49,945 bases of DNA, taken from positions 1-49,945 of the IMG/VR virus record IMGVR_UViG_3300005253_000501. One strand, 5' to 3'. Shown here one piece after another: positions 1-8,389 of the stretch (positions within the stretch are counted from its first letter, which is position 1; each line of letters opens with the position of its first letter). A program made the translations under genes and the position numbers. The notes beneath the pieces were generated by a model. It was given only the letters and a program-made list of their open reading frames with translations. It searched no databases and was not told the origin of the DNA. The stretch comes from a virus.

Positions 1-599
1 TCCTGCTCTAAAGAACCTGTTACAGTTCCCCCGGCTTCAGAGATAGTAAAATCTAATTCCTCAAGAAATATTCCATTGAATGAACCAAGAAGTGTTTGGG
101 TATTAGTATCCAAATCAACTGTAATACTCCCAGCCCCGTTAGTAATACTGATATGATCTGTAGTCCCAGAAATAACTGCAAGCACCGGATCAGCCCCTGT
201 ACTTCCTATAGGTATTTTACCATTAGTTGCTACACCAAGAGGAGTAACAGCAGATGTACCTGACCCAAGAAGGATTCCATGATCCGTAAGAGTAGCTACT
301 CCGGTTCCACCTTTAGCTACTATAAGTGGATCAACAATACCTATAGTAATAGTACCATCACCAACATCAGATATATTTATTTCATTTGCAACTCCAGCTA
401 TCCATGAAGTAAGCTCACTTACAGACGCAAGAGCTTTACCTGCATCAGTTGATACTAATCTTAAAGCTGTTAAACCACTTAGAGTTAATCCAACATAAGT
501 AAGAGAACTATCTGGTCCCAATCTTAGATGACTTAATTGCTGGATAGCTTGGCGAACCCTTACCATATCTTGGGCCGTTACTGGATTTGTTAAAGCCAC
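1..599 (-). CDS. Tail fiber-like protein, N-terminal part (cut by left edge)
   Basis: An open frame runs from a GTG at 599 off the left edge, giving at least 199 residues without a stop. GGAGGG about 8 bases upstream of the GTG, overlapping the end of the preceding gene, is a good ribosome binding site. The protein is rich in Gly, Thr, Ser and Ile and contains the short phrases GGTGVATLTDHGILLGSGT and GKIPIGSTGADPVLA, a repeat style I associate with phage fiber and receptor-binding proteins. It follows the other virion genes on the same strand. The reading frame is compatible with joining the fiber fragment at the right edge (48967-49945), but this does not prove it is the same gene. Confidence 0.7.
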   Translation of the reverse strand, partial: MALTNPVTAQDMVRVRQAIQQLSHLRLGPDSSLTYVGLTLSGLTALRLVSTDAGKALASVSELTSWIAGVANEINISDVGDGTITIGIVDPLIVAKGGTGVATLTDHGILLGSGTSAVTPLGVATNGKIPIGSTGADPVLAVISGTTDHISITNGAGSITVDLDTNTQTLLGSFNGIFLEELDFTISEAGGTVTGSLEQ

Positions 600-603
600 A
601 ATA

Positions 604-1149
604 CTACCCTCCGGCTATTTGTCCCATAAGATTCATTATCATACTATAATCGGGATACTCATCTTCCCTACGTTCAATCATTCCAGCCTTTGCTCCCATA
701 GCACCGGCATACTTACTCATACGAACATCTTCCATTTGAAGCCTTGCAGGTGCTCCTACTTCCTCTTCAAACTTCTTAGCTAAACCTGCTGTCTGAGTAG
801 TACCATATAGCCCTGAACTAACAAGAGCCTGTGTACCCTGAGCTACTGACTTTGTCTTTGCTCTGCCTATTTGAGCTTCAAAACCTTTACCAAACTGACC
901 ACCGGGCTGGAAGAGTCCTATGATTTGTTCATATATATTCTTTGCTTCAGCATATCTCTGCTCATTAGCAGCCCTTGCTGATGCGTATTGTCCAGAAAAT
1001 TGACCAGCTAATTGATTTAATGCTCCACTATAATTTGAACTTATACTTGAACTTGGATTTGGTCTGTATGAAGTTACAGATAAACCAGCAGATGAAGATT
1101 TCGGACTGCCTGACAATTTACTTAGATTCCTACCACGATCTGTAGCCAT
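604..1149 (-). CDS. Putative internal virion or tail-associated protein
   Basis: 181 residues. The first 45 are Ser/Pro/Asn-rich and probably disordered. The rest is Ala/Gln/Glu-rich and predicted helical, with RAANEQRYAEAKNIYEQII in the middle and a Gly/Ala-rich C-terminus. No family is recognised. Its place between the nozzle-like gene and a fiber gene, and its helical composition, suggest a tail-associated or ejected protein; this is inference from position only. Its start codon overlaps the stop of the upstream gene at 1149. Confidence 0.55.
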   Translation of the reverse strand: MATDRGRNLSKLSGSPKSSSAGLSVTSYRPNPSSSISSNYSGALNQLAGQFSGQYASARAANEQRYAEAKNIYEQIIGLFQPGGQFGKGFEAQIGRAKTKSVAQGTQALVSSGLYGTTQTAGLAKKFEEEVGAPARLQMEDVRMSKYAGAMGAKAGMIERREDEYPDYSMIMNLMGQIAGG

Positions 1150-2747
1150 TACCTTATTCTCCCTGCATCTTGTACATCAACCAATACTCTATTGATTGCA
1201 AACGTTTCACTTGCTGTAGAATTATAAAATTTTATTCCTATATAAGCACCACGTACCCTTAACCGTATCCGGGTTTTTCTCCCAGTTCCACTCAAGGTTC
1301 CTGTAACTTGTGGAGTAGCACCATCCTTAATATCCTCTATCAAAGTCTCTGCATCATCTGCTGAATATATATCATAAGTAACTCCATCTGAATCAGCGTG
1401 TGCACCTCCAGACGCTCCACCAGCTAATTCAATAGTCAATGAAGTTAATTTACCTTCCACATCCTCCTCTCCCATTTGTAAAATAGGATAAAGAACATAA
1501 GAAGAAATTGCATCATCAGTAGCACCTACATCATCACTCTTAGCTGCTGTATCAAACTTTCTGATATACCCATCTTTACAACCAACCAGCAAATCACGAT
1601 AATCTTTATCATTTGCATCATAATAGAATAAGGAATAAGCACCACACTCATCAGGATAAGACTCAGGAAACAACCCACTTATCTTAGCACCCAGACTAAA
1701 CCAATAATTTGAATTAGAGCCATCTGATAATTTTGTAATACAAATAACAATACCAAATCTTTTTCTATCATAAGCTAATGTAATTCTATGTGTTGTTGGA
1801 TCAGCATCCTCATCACCAATGAGTTCTGGTAAACTTATCTCTGAGATATTTGTAATCTTTCCCATATCTCTTTCCATCTTATAAAGACCACCAGTACCCC
1901 AGAAATATAAATTTCTCTCATTATCAAAACACCAACTGTGTGCTCCATATATTCCTACTGTTTTATCAAGATCATCCAATGAACCACCAGCAGCAGGATC
2001 ACCACGCAATACCCAGATACTTGTAGCACAACCAAATATTAAATAATCATCACTATATGGTATCAGGCATCGAACAATATCCCCAATCAAACCAGCATCT
2101 GCATTTCCGCCAGCTACAGGTGATTGTGCATCACTGGCAGTATAAGCAAAATCCGTATGATCTGCTTGACGAGACATATACCATTGCTCAGGATTATCTG
2201 AATTTCCAGATAAAACCATCCTCCCTCTCCATAGACACCCAAGATACGCCTGATCGGGCAAAGAACCTGAAGCATCATCAGGGTACACTGTCCAATCATA
2301 CCAATGAGGTGTGGTAGATGCCTGTGCTACAGCAGAAGGTACTTTGTCTTCAGGGTCCATACTTCCACCTGATAAAGCTCCTGATGTTACAAATGTACCA
2401 CTTGTAGTATATCCATAAATTATTGTCTTAGCTGTATTAACAAAATCAACAAGCATAGTAGCACCTGATCCGGCTTGAGTAACTATTGATCCTCTTGTTG
2501 GTGCAGTTGTCAACGCTGCTACCGTCAATTTTGTATTGATAAAATCCGCAATCTTTAGATTAGTTCCATTGACAATAAAGACCTTCTGGAATCCTTCAAA
2601 CATTGTAAGATTATCAGAAGTATCAATGTCCCCATTAGCTGCTGCCAATTCTACCATTGTTCCTGCACTCACTTCGTACCAAGCCTCATTGTTTCCAATA
2701 GCAACCAGTCTTCTAACAGGTGCTCTTTCATTTAATGATACCACCAT
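1149..2747 (-). CDS. Tail nozzle/beta-propeller-like protein, large C-terminal part
   Basis: 532 residues of beta-rich sequence with repeated short blades such as DDYLIFGCATSIWVLRGDP, RNLYFWGTGGLYKME and RDLLVGCKDGYIRKFD. This is the kind of pattern found in the propeller body of podovirus nozzle (tail tubular B-like) proteins. The family's usual N-terminus is absent here and is found instead in the 79-residue frame at 3970-4209. The first 20 bases overlap the 3' end of an HNH endonuclease gene, whose end supplies the start codon. Residues 11-27 (VRRLVAIGNNEAWYEV) echo the last residues of the frame upstream of the HNH (VRRLVAASNNKIWYES). The gene therefore looks like the distal part of an interrupted gene, still open and probably expressed. 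Confidence 0.65.
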   Translation of the reverse strand: MVVSLNERAPVRRLVAIGNNEAWYEVSAGTMVELAAANGDIDTSDNLTMFEGFQKVFIVNGTNLKIADFINTKLTVAALTTAPTRGSIVTQAGSGATMLVDFVNTAKTIIYGYTTSGTFVTSGALSGGSMDPEDKVPSAVAQASTTPHWYDWTVYPDDASGSLPDQAYLGCLWRGRMVLSGNSDNPEQWYMSRQADHTDFAYTASDAQSPVAGGNADAGLIGDIVRCLIPYSDDYLIFGCATSIWVLRGDPAAGGSLDDLDKTVGIYGAHSWCFDNERNLYFWGTGGLYKMERDMGKITNISEISLPELIGDEDADPTTHRITLAYDRKRFGIVICITKLSDGSNSNYWFSLGAKISGLFPESYPDECGAYSLFYYDANDKDYRDLLVGCKDGYIRKFDTAAKSDDVGATDDAISSYVLYPILQMGEEDVEGKLTSLTIELAGGASGGAHADSDGVTYDIYSADDAETLIEDIKDGATPQVTGTLSGTGRKTRIRLRVRGAYIGIKFYNSTASETFAINRVLVDVQDAGRIR

Positions 2748-3171
2748 TATCTAAATACCTCTGTGCTATTGCACAAAATTGTTTATCTTCTACAATTGCT
2801 AATTTAGCATTACACTGTTGACAAAGCAATCCTCTTACTTTTCCCGTTTTATGGTTGTGGTCAACACATAAAGATATATCCAATTTAGATTGATGTTTGC
2901 CACACATTGCACAACATCCCTCTTGTTCAACAAACATTCTATCCCAATCTTTTATTGTAATGCCATATCTTTGTTTTAATTTAACATTCCTAAAATATTC
3001 TTTTTGTTTTTTAGAAATTTTTCTTTTAATTTCTGGTTTATGATAATGTTCTCTATTCCAAGAATTATGACAACTCTTACACCAATAAGTTAACCCATCT
3101 TTAGCATGTTGTTTCTTATAAAATTCAGATAAATCTTTCTTCTTTTTACATTGAGTACATTTCTTTTTCAT
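2728..3171 (-). CDS. HNH homing endonuclease (endonuclease VII family), inserted in tail gene
   Basis: 147 residues. The N-terminus has a zinc-ribbon-like KCTQCKKKKDLSEF...CKSC. The C-terminal half has the recombination endonuclease VII signature GCCAMCGKHQ, VDHNHKTGKVRGLLC and QQCN, with the metal ligands and the catalytic DH intact. The start overlaps the upstream stop by ATGA and the end overlaps the next gene by 20 bases. It thus sits exactly between two parts of what appears to be one tail gene. Free-standing homing nucleases of this type spread by cutting uninserted alleles. It is the first of four intact copies in the window. Confidence 0.9.
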   Translation of the reverse strand: MKKKCTQCKKKKDLSEFYKKQHAKDGLTYWCKSCHNSWNREHYHKPEIKRKISKKQKEYFRNVKLKQRYGITIKDWDRMFVEQEGCCAMCGKHQSKLDISLCVDHNHKTGKVRGLLCQQCNAKLAIVEDKQFCAIAQRYLDNGGIIK

Positions 3172-3968
3172 AATGATTCATACCAAATTTTATTATTACT
3201 CGCTGCTACTAATCTTCTTACAGTAGCCATATTATTCTCACCTGTAACCGTTCCAGTAGGACTTCCAGAGCCAGTCCCAGACCCATCAAGAGTAATACCG
3301 GTAGGTAACACAGGATCAAAAGGTATTGTTGTCCAAGACCACTCATCTCCAGTTGTGGTTCCAGTAGAATTTATTGAATCTATTCTCCAGTATCTTGCAT
3401 CAAGATAAGCATACGGAGTATAAACAGAAAGACTAAATGATAAACCCACTTGTCCTTCTGAAACTCTTGTTAAACTTCCTGATGAAGTACCATAATAAAC
3501 ATCATAAGATGTTGCACCACCACCATCTTCCCAAGTTATGGTAGCTTGATCTAATGTAACAGTATCAGCAACATCAGTAGGAGTAGGATTTATTGCCTTT
3601 GATGGTGGTCCACCAGTAGTAAAAGACTGAGTTTCAGAAAATTGAGTCTCGGTCCCCCCCTGCTCATCGATACGAACTATTGCACCAATTTTCCATGTAT
3701 AACTTGTTTGTAAAGAATATGTCACAAAAGGACCAGCAAAGATAGCTGTACTATATCTTGTCTGAGAGGAAGTATTTCCAGACTTTACAAAATCCCCATC
3801 TATATATAATTCCCAAGATGTAATATCTCCTACATTTACAGCAGGAGGATTTGTAGGAGTAGGACTCAAATCAAAGGTAAGAATAACGGTAAGCCGTTGT
3901 AAAGGACTACTCCAAGTTCCAACACCAGTTTCACCATCTTCAGGAGATATTAAATTTATAGTAGCCAT
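3168..3968 (-). CDS. Fibronectin type III-like domain protein, module within split tail gene
   Basis: 266 residues from ATG at 3968, which follows the preceding stop directly (TAATATG). Longer in-frame starts would only overlap the previous gene. It has Ig/FN3-like beta sequence with LISPEDGETGVGT, TSYTWKIGAIVRI and a second repeat with GGATSYDVYYGTSSGSLTRVS and YWRIDSINS. Such domains decorate phage virion proteins and bind surface glycans; that is family knowledge. The last 20 residues (MATVRRLVAASNNKIWYESL) do not belong to the FN3 fold and match the beginning of the nozzle-like protein downstream. A 13-base direct repeat flanks the FN3 part. Confidence 0.7.
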   Translation of the reverse strand: MATINLISPEDGETGVGTWSSPLQRLTVILTFDLSPTPTNPPAVNVGDITSWELYIDGDFVKSGNTSSQTRYSTAIFAGPFVTYSLQTSYTWKIGAIVRIDEQGGTETQFSETQSFTTGGPPSKAINPTPTDVADTVTLDQATITWEDGGGATSYDVYYGTSSGSLTRVSEGQVGLSFSLSVYTPYAYLDARYWRIDSINSTGTTTGDEWSWTTIPFDPVLPTGITLDGSGTGSGSPTGTVTGENNMATVRRLVAASNNKIWYESL

Positions 3969-3969
3969 A

Positions 3970-4209
3970 TTACACCACCGAACTAACAGTACAAAGGGCA
4001 ACGATTGGTTGTTCTGCTGCACCTATCTGAGTACCAGCACCCCACTTCTCAAAGCCGGGACGTTGTCCAATACGAAACTTCTTTTCAAGTACATCCTGTG
4101 ATCTGCAATTATTCATAAATTCTGAATAATTTTTCATCACTTCATTAGATGGGAAACCTTTTAGGATGCCTTGTATCGGTACGGGTATTTCAATTTTCTC
4201 ATCTCCCAA
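3970..4209 (-). CDS. Tail nozzle-like protein, short N-terminal part
   Basis: 79 residues. NNCRSQDVLEKKFRIGQRPGFEKWG followed by EQPIVAL is typical of the extreme N-terminus of podovirus nozzle proteins, where an Arg-Pro-Gly-Phe stretch precedes the first propeller strand. The frame stops at TAA right after this segment, and the rest of such a protein is found only after an FN3 module and an HNH gene (1149-2747). It may be translated as a separate chain, or the stop may mark a decayed junction. No slippery sequence is visible at the stop. Confidence 0.6.
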   Translation of the reverse strand: MGDEKIEIPVPIQGILKGFPSNEVMKNYSEFMNNCRSQDVLEKKFRIGQRPGFEKWGAGTQIGAAEQPIVALCTVSSVV

Positions 4210-4248
4210 GGTATTGAATACCTTTTAATAAAATGTTAATATTACCTC

Positions 4249-4596
4249 CTAAAGAAGATAAGTTATATCTATAATTGCGTCTGCATCTGCTGAATAGAAG
4301 TAAATTTTGCTAACATCATCTATAGGTACAAACAAAGGTTGTGCAGCACCACCAGCACTTGTACCACTTATATACTGACGCTGTAAATCTATACCAAGAA
4401 TAGCACTTGCAGCAACATCAATATTCATCTTGACTACTTCTGTATTACCTATTGCCGGGCTTACCCAACAACCACAGCACGGCAAACTGACTCCGGCATT
4501 ACCTTGCCCAACATTAGAAGAGCATGTCACTCTAACAGAACCGCCATAACTTCTAATACGTAACACTGATCCTGAATACCTTGTTTCAGAACTCAT
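4249..4596 (-). CDS. Small virion-associated protein, unknown
   Basis: 115 residues in the late operon between the nozzle gene and a second unknown structural gene. Beta-rich, with a Cys pair in VSLPCCGCWVSPAIG and several small-residue stretches. No family recognised. Position suggests a head-tail or capsid accessory protein. Confidence 0.6.
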   Translation of the reverse strand: MSSETRYSGSVLRIRSYGGSVRVTCSSNVGQGNAGVSLPCCGCWVSPAIGNTEVVKMNIDVAASAILGIDLQRQYISGTSAGGAAQPLFVPIDDVSKIYFYSADADAIIDITYLL

Positions 4597-4626
4597 TTAT
4601 GTTTCTCCAAATATTTATAAACCTTC

Positions 4627-5118
4627 TTAGTTTCTTGCATCGTACCGAGTTTGACTTTTATCAACTATTTCAGGATTAGTGCTAAAGTAAAATACCTCAA
4701 CAAACATTTTACCAGCAGTAACATCTCCCCAATCATTATCAACAGTTACAGTAAGAGTAATAGTTGTATCAGAACTTATAGCAACAAAACCACGATAAGA
4801 CCCGTCAGCAGCAGCATCAGCACCCTCAATCAAATTACTTGCAGCAGCAAATACATTATGAGTAGTCTGACTAAATAAATCTGCATCAGAACCATCACCA
4901 ATACCCAAAACAGCACTCACATCTCCAATAAATCCTTCTGTAACCTTTACTTTTGAACCAAATACCAAAGAACCAGCAGGAATCTGCTTTGCCAATGTCT
5001 TAGTACCAACAGCACCCCCGGCATCAGTGAAATCACCAAATTCAATCCACTCTCCAACTTTACGAATACCAATACCTACTGGACTTCTTTCCAAATCTAA
5101 ATTCACTTTTCTCGACAT
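4627..5118 (-). CDS. Structural protein, unknown
   Basis: 163 residues, beta-rich and Gly/Ala/Asp-rich, with regular phrases such as IPAGSLVFGSKVKVTEGF and SSDTTITLTVTVDNDWGDV that resemble capsid decoration or tail accessory folds. A good ribosome site (GGAGAAAATG) precedes the ATG at 5118. No specific family recognised; the virion role is inferred from the operon. Confidence 0.65.
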   Translation of the reverse strand: MSRKVNLDLERSPVGIGIRKVGEWIEFGDFTDAGGAVGTKTLAKQIPAGSLVFGSKVKVTEGFIGDVSAVLGIGDGSDADLFSQTTHNVFAAASNLIEGADAAADGSYRGFVAISSDTTITLTVTVDNDWGDVTAGKMFVEVFYFSTNPEIVDKSQTRYDARN

Positions 5119-5188
5119 AACATTTTCTCCTTTGCAGCACTGTACCCCTTTGGGTCACTGTCTACGATATTAAATAATATTGTTTAAC

Positions 5189-5962
5189 TTACAATGAAAC
5201 TCCGTAAACTGTTGAAGCCGAACTAAACCATCTTAATTCTCTTGCCAACTCTGGATTATTCCAGAATAGTCCGTGAGCAATAAGCATACTACTTTGTTCC
5301 GGCACTCTCTTCAAATCCATTTCAATACAACTATGAAGCAACTCCTGTGCTCGACTGTTGTGGTGGGTTGTTTTCATATCATCATCATTTGCCTCTGCTT
5401 CCGCAAGAGCACATTCAAGAATACATTCTGAAACAAGAGCACCACCAATGAAATAATCTGCATCTGCTGTAGGTTTATCAGGTTCAATCACGTAACCATA
5501 ATGAAGAGTCCAAGCACTATTTGATTCTGGATACAATGCAACTGCATATTGAGTACCTGTAGATACTGAATATTTTTCAGTTGTCAAACTCCAAAACATA
5601 GGATAACTTGAAGAGGTAATTCCACCCCTTAATTCCATTATTCTCTGCATAGTAACAGGTCGTGGATTAGGGAAATTAGAAGCTTTATCATATTGAAGTG
5701 GATACCAAAACCATTGGAAATCAAGGGGCAATGGATACAACCACCTATTAGGTTGGGCCTCTATGACACCTTCTTGTTTAAGAAAAGACCAAGTATGTAA
5801 TCTACCGTTACGAACATTCTTAGGAAGTAAAAATCTTCTATATCCTCGATAAGTTAAATCTTTAACTTTGGTTAGAGATGTCCCTGCTGGACTTGAACCT
5901 AAACCAAGGAACTCGCTGACTTTTATATAAACTGCTGAAAATGAAAGTTGAAGATCAGACAT
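5189..5962 (-). CDS. Head-tail connector/adaptor-like protein
   Basis: 257 residues. The start MSDLQLSFSAVYIKVSEFLGL and the following YRGYRRFLLPK and PLPLDFQWFWYPLQYD resemble phage adaptor (neck) proteins that bind below the portal, which usually begin with a short helix and a conserved Leu-Tyr-Arg region. Length and location before the nozzle gene agree. GGAGGTATAATG gives a strong start. A hairpin lies upstream at 5981-6023. The family assignment is tentative. Confidence 0.5.
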   Translation of the reverse strand: MSDLQLSFSAVYIKVSEFLGLGSSPAGTSLTKVKDLTYRGYRRFLLPKNVRNGRLHTWSFLKQEGVIEAQPNRWLYPLPLDFQWFWYPLQYDKASNFPNPRPVTMQRIMELRGGITSSSYPMFWSLTTEKYSVSTGTQYAVALYPESNSAWTLHYGYVIEPDKPTADADYFIGGALVSECILECALAEAEANDDDMKTTHHNSRAQELLHSCIEMDLKRVPEQSSMLIAHGLFWNNPELARELRWFSSASTVYGVSL

Positions 5963-5980
5963 TATACCTCCTCAAAAATA

Positions 5981-6023
5981 GGGCCGGGATTGGACCATCA
6001 ATCCATTGATGATTCCCCGACCC
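5981..6023. repeat. Long intergenic hairpin
   Basis: GGGCCGGGA at 5981-5989 pairs with TCCCCGACCC at 6014-6023, and inside it ATCAAT (5997-6002) pairs with ATTGAT (6005-6010). It lies between the 124-residue gene and the adaptor-like gene. On the minus strand it is not followed by a run of T, so an mRNA processing or stability hairpin is as likely as a terminator. Confidence 0.55.
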
Positions 6024-6116
6024 TGAGACAGAAAATCAATCCATTATTTCTGTATTAAACCTGTGATCCGACTAAAGCCGACCACTCAGCATTTTCTACT
6101 CTTGGTAGATATGCAA

Positions 6117-6491
6117 TTAACTAACCTCTTCCGCCTTGAAAATTCTCCTGATACATTCTTCGTGAATTGTGCCCCCCAAAGCCTGTGCTCCTGTTCTTGG
6201 ATCAGGTTCCTGTGCAATCAACTTATTCATAGCTGTTTTCAATAAACCCATCTCATGCTCATCAAGAACAATATCATCCCCAGCATCCCTTATTTGTTTT
6301 GCTAAATCACAAGCATCAACAATTTGAACTCCGTCCTTAAATATCCCCGGTAATCTTAACCACTGATGAAGATTGTCCTTTATGGGATATACAATTTCTT
6401 CAGTTACCAATTCAATACCACCTTTGTCATTTCTTTTGTTGACCTTAACTGTAACCGCGTACTTACTTAAATCAATTTTGAATTTTTTCAT
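6117..6491 (-). CDS. Small protein in head operon, unknown
   Basis: 124 residues, mixed charge, predicted soluble. KKFKIDLSKYAVTVKVNKRN at the start and LDEHEMGLLKTAMNKLIAQE near the middle suggest a compact alpha/beta fold. No family recognised. Its placement between the capsid-associated gene and the head-tail adaptor-like gene suggests an assembly role. Confidence 0.6.
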   Translation of the reverse strand: MKKFKIDLSKYAVTVKVNKRNDKGGIELVTEEIVYPIKDNLHQWLRLPGIFKDGVQIVDACDLAKQIRDAGDDIVLDEHEMGLLKTAMNKLIAQEPDPRTGAQALGGTIHEECIRRIFKAEEVS

Positions 6492-6520
6492 TTCCTGTCT
6501 CCTTGAACAATAAAAGATAG

Positions 6521-6544
6521 GTAAGGGCCAATTGGCCCCTACCC
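6521..6544 (-). terminator. Probable terminator after capsid-associated gene
   Basis: GGTA and TACC enclose GGGCC-AATT-GGCCC with one mismatch. On the minus strand the hairpin is followed by TATCTTTTATTG. It sits directly after the 400-residue gene and would reduce read-through into the tail genes. Confidence 0.6.
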
Positions 6545-6571
6545 AATAAATACATCTTAACCTGATGTTAA

Positions 6572-7774
6572 TTAGGGGATACTATCTACTGCAATTAAGT
6601 AATAAGTAGTTCCACCAAGTACAATAGGAATAACTTTATCGCTTGTATCAACTGTAACATCCCCTGTGCAGGCTTGATAATCAACAGCATCAGATTCAAT
6701 ATTAAACAAATTTATAAAACCATGATCTGTAGCATCTTTATCTATGCGGAAAACAGTATTCATAGCAGTATTTATCGTACCACGAGTACGAACACGCACA
6801 CCAAATTCTTCGGTAGCTGCAACACCTTCACGATTTACAGCTATATCTAAACCACCAAAGTTCGTTTTAGTACCAGAAGTCAAATCCTGTGCATCGATTT
6901 GCATAGCAATAGCATTAGTAATATCACCAGAACCAGACTTCAGAGATATAGAAACATTTGCACCATATATCTGCCCAAGTGTTCCACCACTTCTGTTAGT
7001 TATAGCACAGTTAATACCCCGATAGGTGTAATTAGTATCGTTGGCTGCATAGTTACTACCACTGACGTGGATCAATGCACTATAAGCATCTCCTGTTGAT
7101 ACAGTCACTTTATCACCAGATACCTCCAACAAATAACTCTGTGCAGCAGTTGTTCCTATGAAAAAATTATCTCCATCAATCTTAACACCATACTCACGAC
7201 CAGAAGTTGCTGAAGAACGTACCGGAGCAAAATGTGCTCCTGTAGCAGATATTTGCATTCCAGTAGGAAATAATTTTGCTAAAACTATGCCAGTAGCATT
7301 TGAACGATCTACGGTTTCCTCACAAAGAGCACATGCTAATGGATCACCATCACCTGTTACAGCAGCCAAATGCTGTGTTGCATCAGAAATTCCTAAAGAA
7401 TCCCCAATAGTACAATTCTTATTTGTTCTTACTGGAACAATAGCTCCATTGGCAACATAAATTTCCAACCAACGAGGACCAGTTTGACCTGCAAAAGAAG
7501 TACCAGCAACAACACCGGCTAACCATTGAAAATTAGCAGTTGCCGGGTCTTCCACTAAAAGAAACTTACCTTCATTCTGATTACCCTCAGCAGTCGTATT
7601 AGGTGAGGTTTGACAACCGGGTACTCCACCAGCACCCTTATCATAACCAAGAACATTTGCCGTTGCATCATAGTTGTAACATACAGGCATACCCTCACGT
7701 ATGATATTTGTACCCTCGTAATACACACGCTTTCTTTGTGCTTCAACAATGTTTGTTCCAAAACTTGTTCTCAT
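6572..7774 (-). CDS. Capsid-associated or fiber-like structural protein
   Basis: 400 residues. The N-terminal half has segments such as PVCYNYDATANVLGYDKG and RWLEIYVANGAIVPVRTNK. The C-terminal half is beta-rich with many Thr, Gly and Asp and phrases such as DDFRIDKDATDHGFINL-type strands, ending in GTTYYLIAVDSIP. It directly follows the capsid gene, apart from an inserted HNH gene, so a capsid decoration or head fiber role is likely. No family is firmly recognised. Confidence 0.55.
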   Translation of the reverse strand: MRTSFGTNIVEAQRKRVYYEGTNIIREGMPVCYNYDATANVLGYDKGAGGVPGCQTSPNTTAEGNQNEGKFLLVEDPATANFQWLAGVVAGTSFAGQTGPRWLEIYVANGAIVPVRTNKNCTIGDSLGISDATQHLAAVTGDGDPLACALCEETVDRSNATGIVLAKLFPTGMQISATGAHFAPVRSSATSGREYGVKIDGDNFFIGTTAAQSYLLEVSGDKVTVSTGDAYSALIHVSGSNYAANDTNYTYRGINCAITNRSGGTLGQIYGANVSISLKSGSGDITNAIAMQIDAQDLTSGTKTNFGGLDIAVNREGVAATEEFGVRVRTRGTINTAMNTVFRIDKDATDHGFINLFNIESDAVDYQACTGDVTVDTSDKVIPIVLGGTTYYLIAVDSIP

Positions 7775-7878
7775 TTCTACAATCCTTTAATTACACTTAC
7801 AAAATACGTTGACAGAGTAGTTACGTTTTACCCACTCTGCCGATTTTAATCCATTAGGACATCCGTCCGTGGATTACG

Positions 7879-8370
7879 TTAAAACTCTTCTATGTAATCT
7901 GCGGCACGTCTTAACCTAACAGGCTCATCACCCATCGAACCAAGTGCTGTGTTGCAAGCATTACATAACAATCCTCTAATCTTCATTGTCTTATGACAAT
8001 GGTCAACATCAAACGCTTTTCCTAAACCAGCCTGATGACGTCCACAGATAGCACAACAACCATTTTGTTTCTTTATAAGACTGTCATACATCTCTACATA
8101 ATCATCAACAGACATACCAAATCTACTTGCCCTACCACGTAAACGGCGAGCTTTACGATATTCAGCATCGGATTGATACCTCTTGTGGTATCGAGCATTC
8201 TGCTGTTTATTAAGTTTGATCCGATTCTTTAGAAGATACCCTCTACATTGTTCCTTACCACAAGATTTACATCCCGGACACAAACCATCCTTAGCTGATG
8301 TACGTTTATGAAACTCAGATATTGATTTAACCTGTTTACATTTTGTACAACGCTTAGTAAGCTTTGGCAT
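7879..8370 (-). CDS. HNH homing endonuclease (endonuclease VII family)
   Basis: 163 residues. Zinc-ribbon-like N-terminus (CTKCKQVKSISEF, CPGCKSCG) and an endonuclease VII core: GCCAICGRHQ, VDHCHKTMKIRGLLC, NACNTALGSMGD. All expected metal ligands and the catalytic DH are present. It lies between the major capsid gene and the capsid-associated gene, a typical intergenic home for a free-standing homing nuclease. It is diverged from the copy at 2728-3171, so recent duplication within this genome is unlikely. Confidence 0.9.
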   Translation of the reverse strand: MPKLTKRCTKCKQVKSISEFHKRTSAKDGLCPGCKSCGKEQCRGYLLKNRIKLNKQQNARYHKRYQSDAEYRKARRLRGRASRFGMSVDDYVEMYDSLIKKQNGCCAICGRHQAGLGKAFDVDHCHKTMKIRGLLCNACNTALGSMGDEPVRLRRAADYIEEF

Positions 8371-8389
8371 TTATAACCCCTAACAAATC

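Noticed and set aside
2728-3171. Group I intron carrying the HNH gene
   Set aside because: The nuclease overlaps both neighbours by a few bases, leaving no room for intron core structures, so no splicing is expected.
3168-4209. Programmed frameshift joining the 79-residue frame to the FN3 frame
   Set aside because: The junction GTGGTGTAATATG has no slippery heptamer; stop-restart at TAATATG is simpler.
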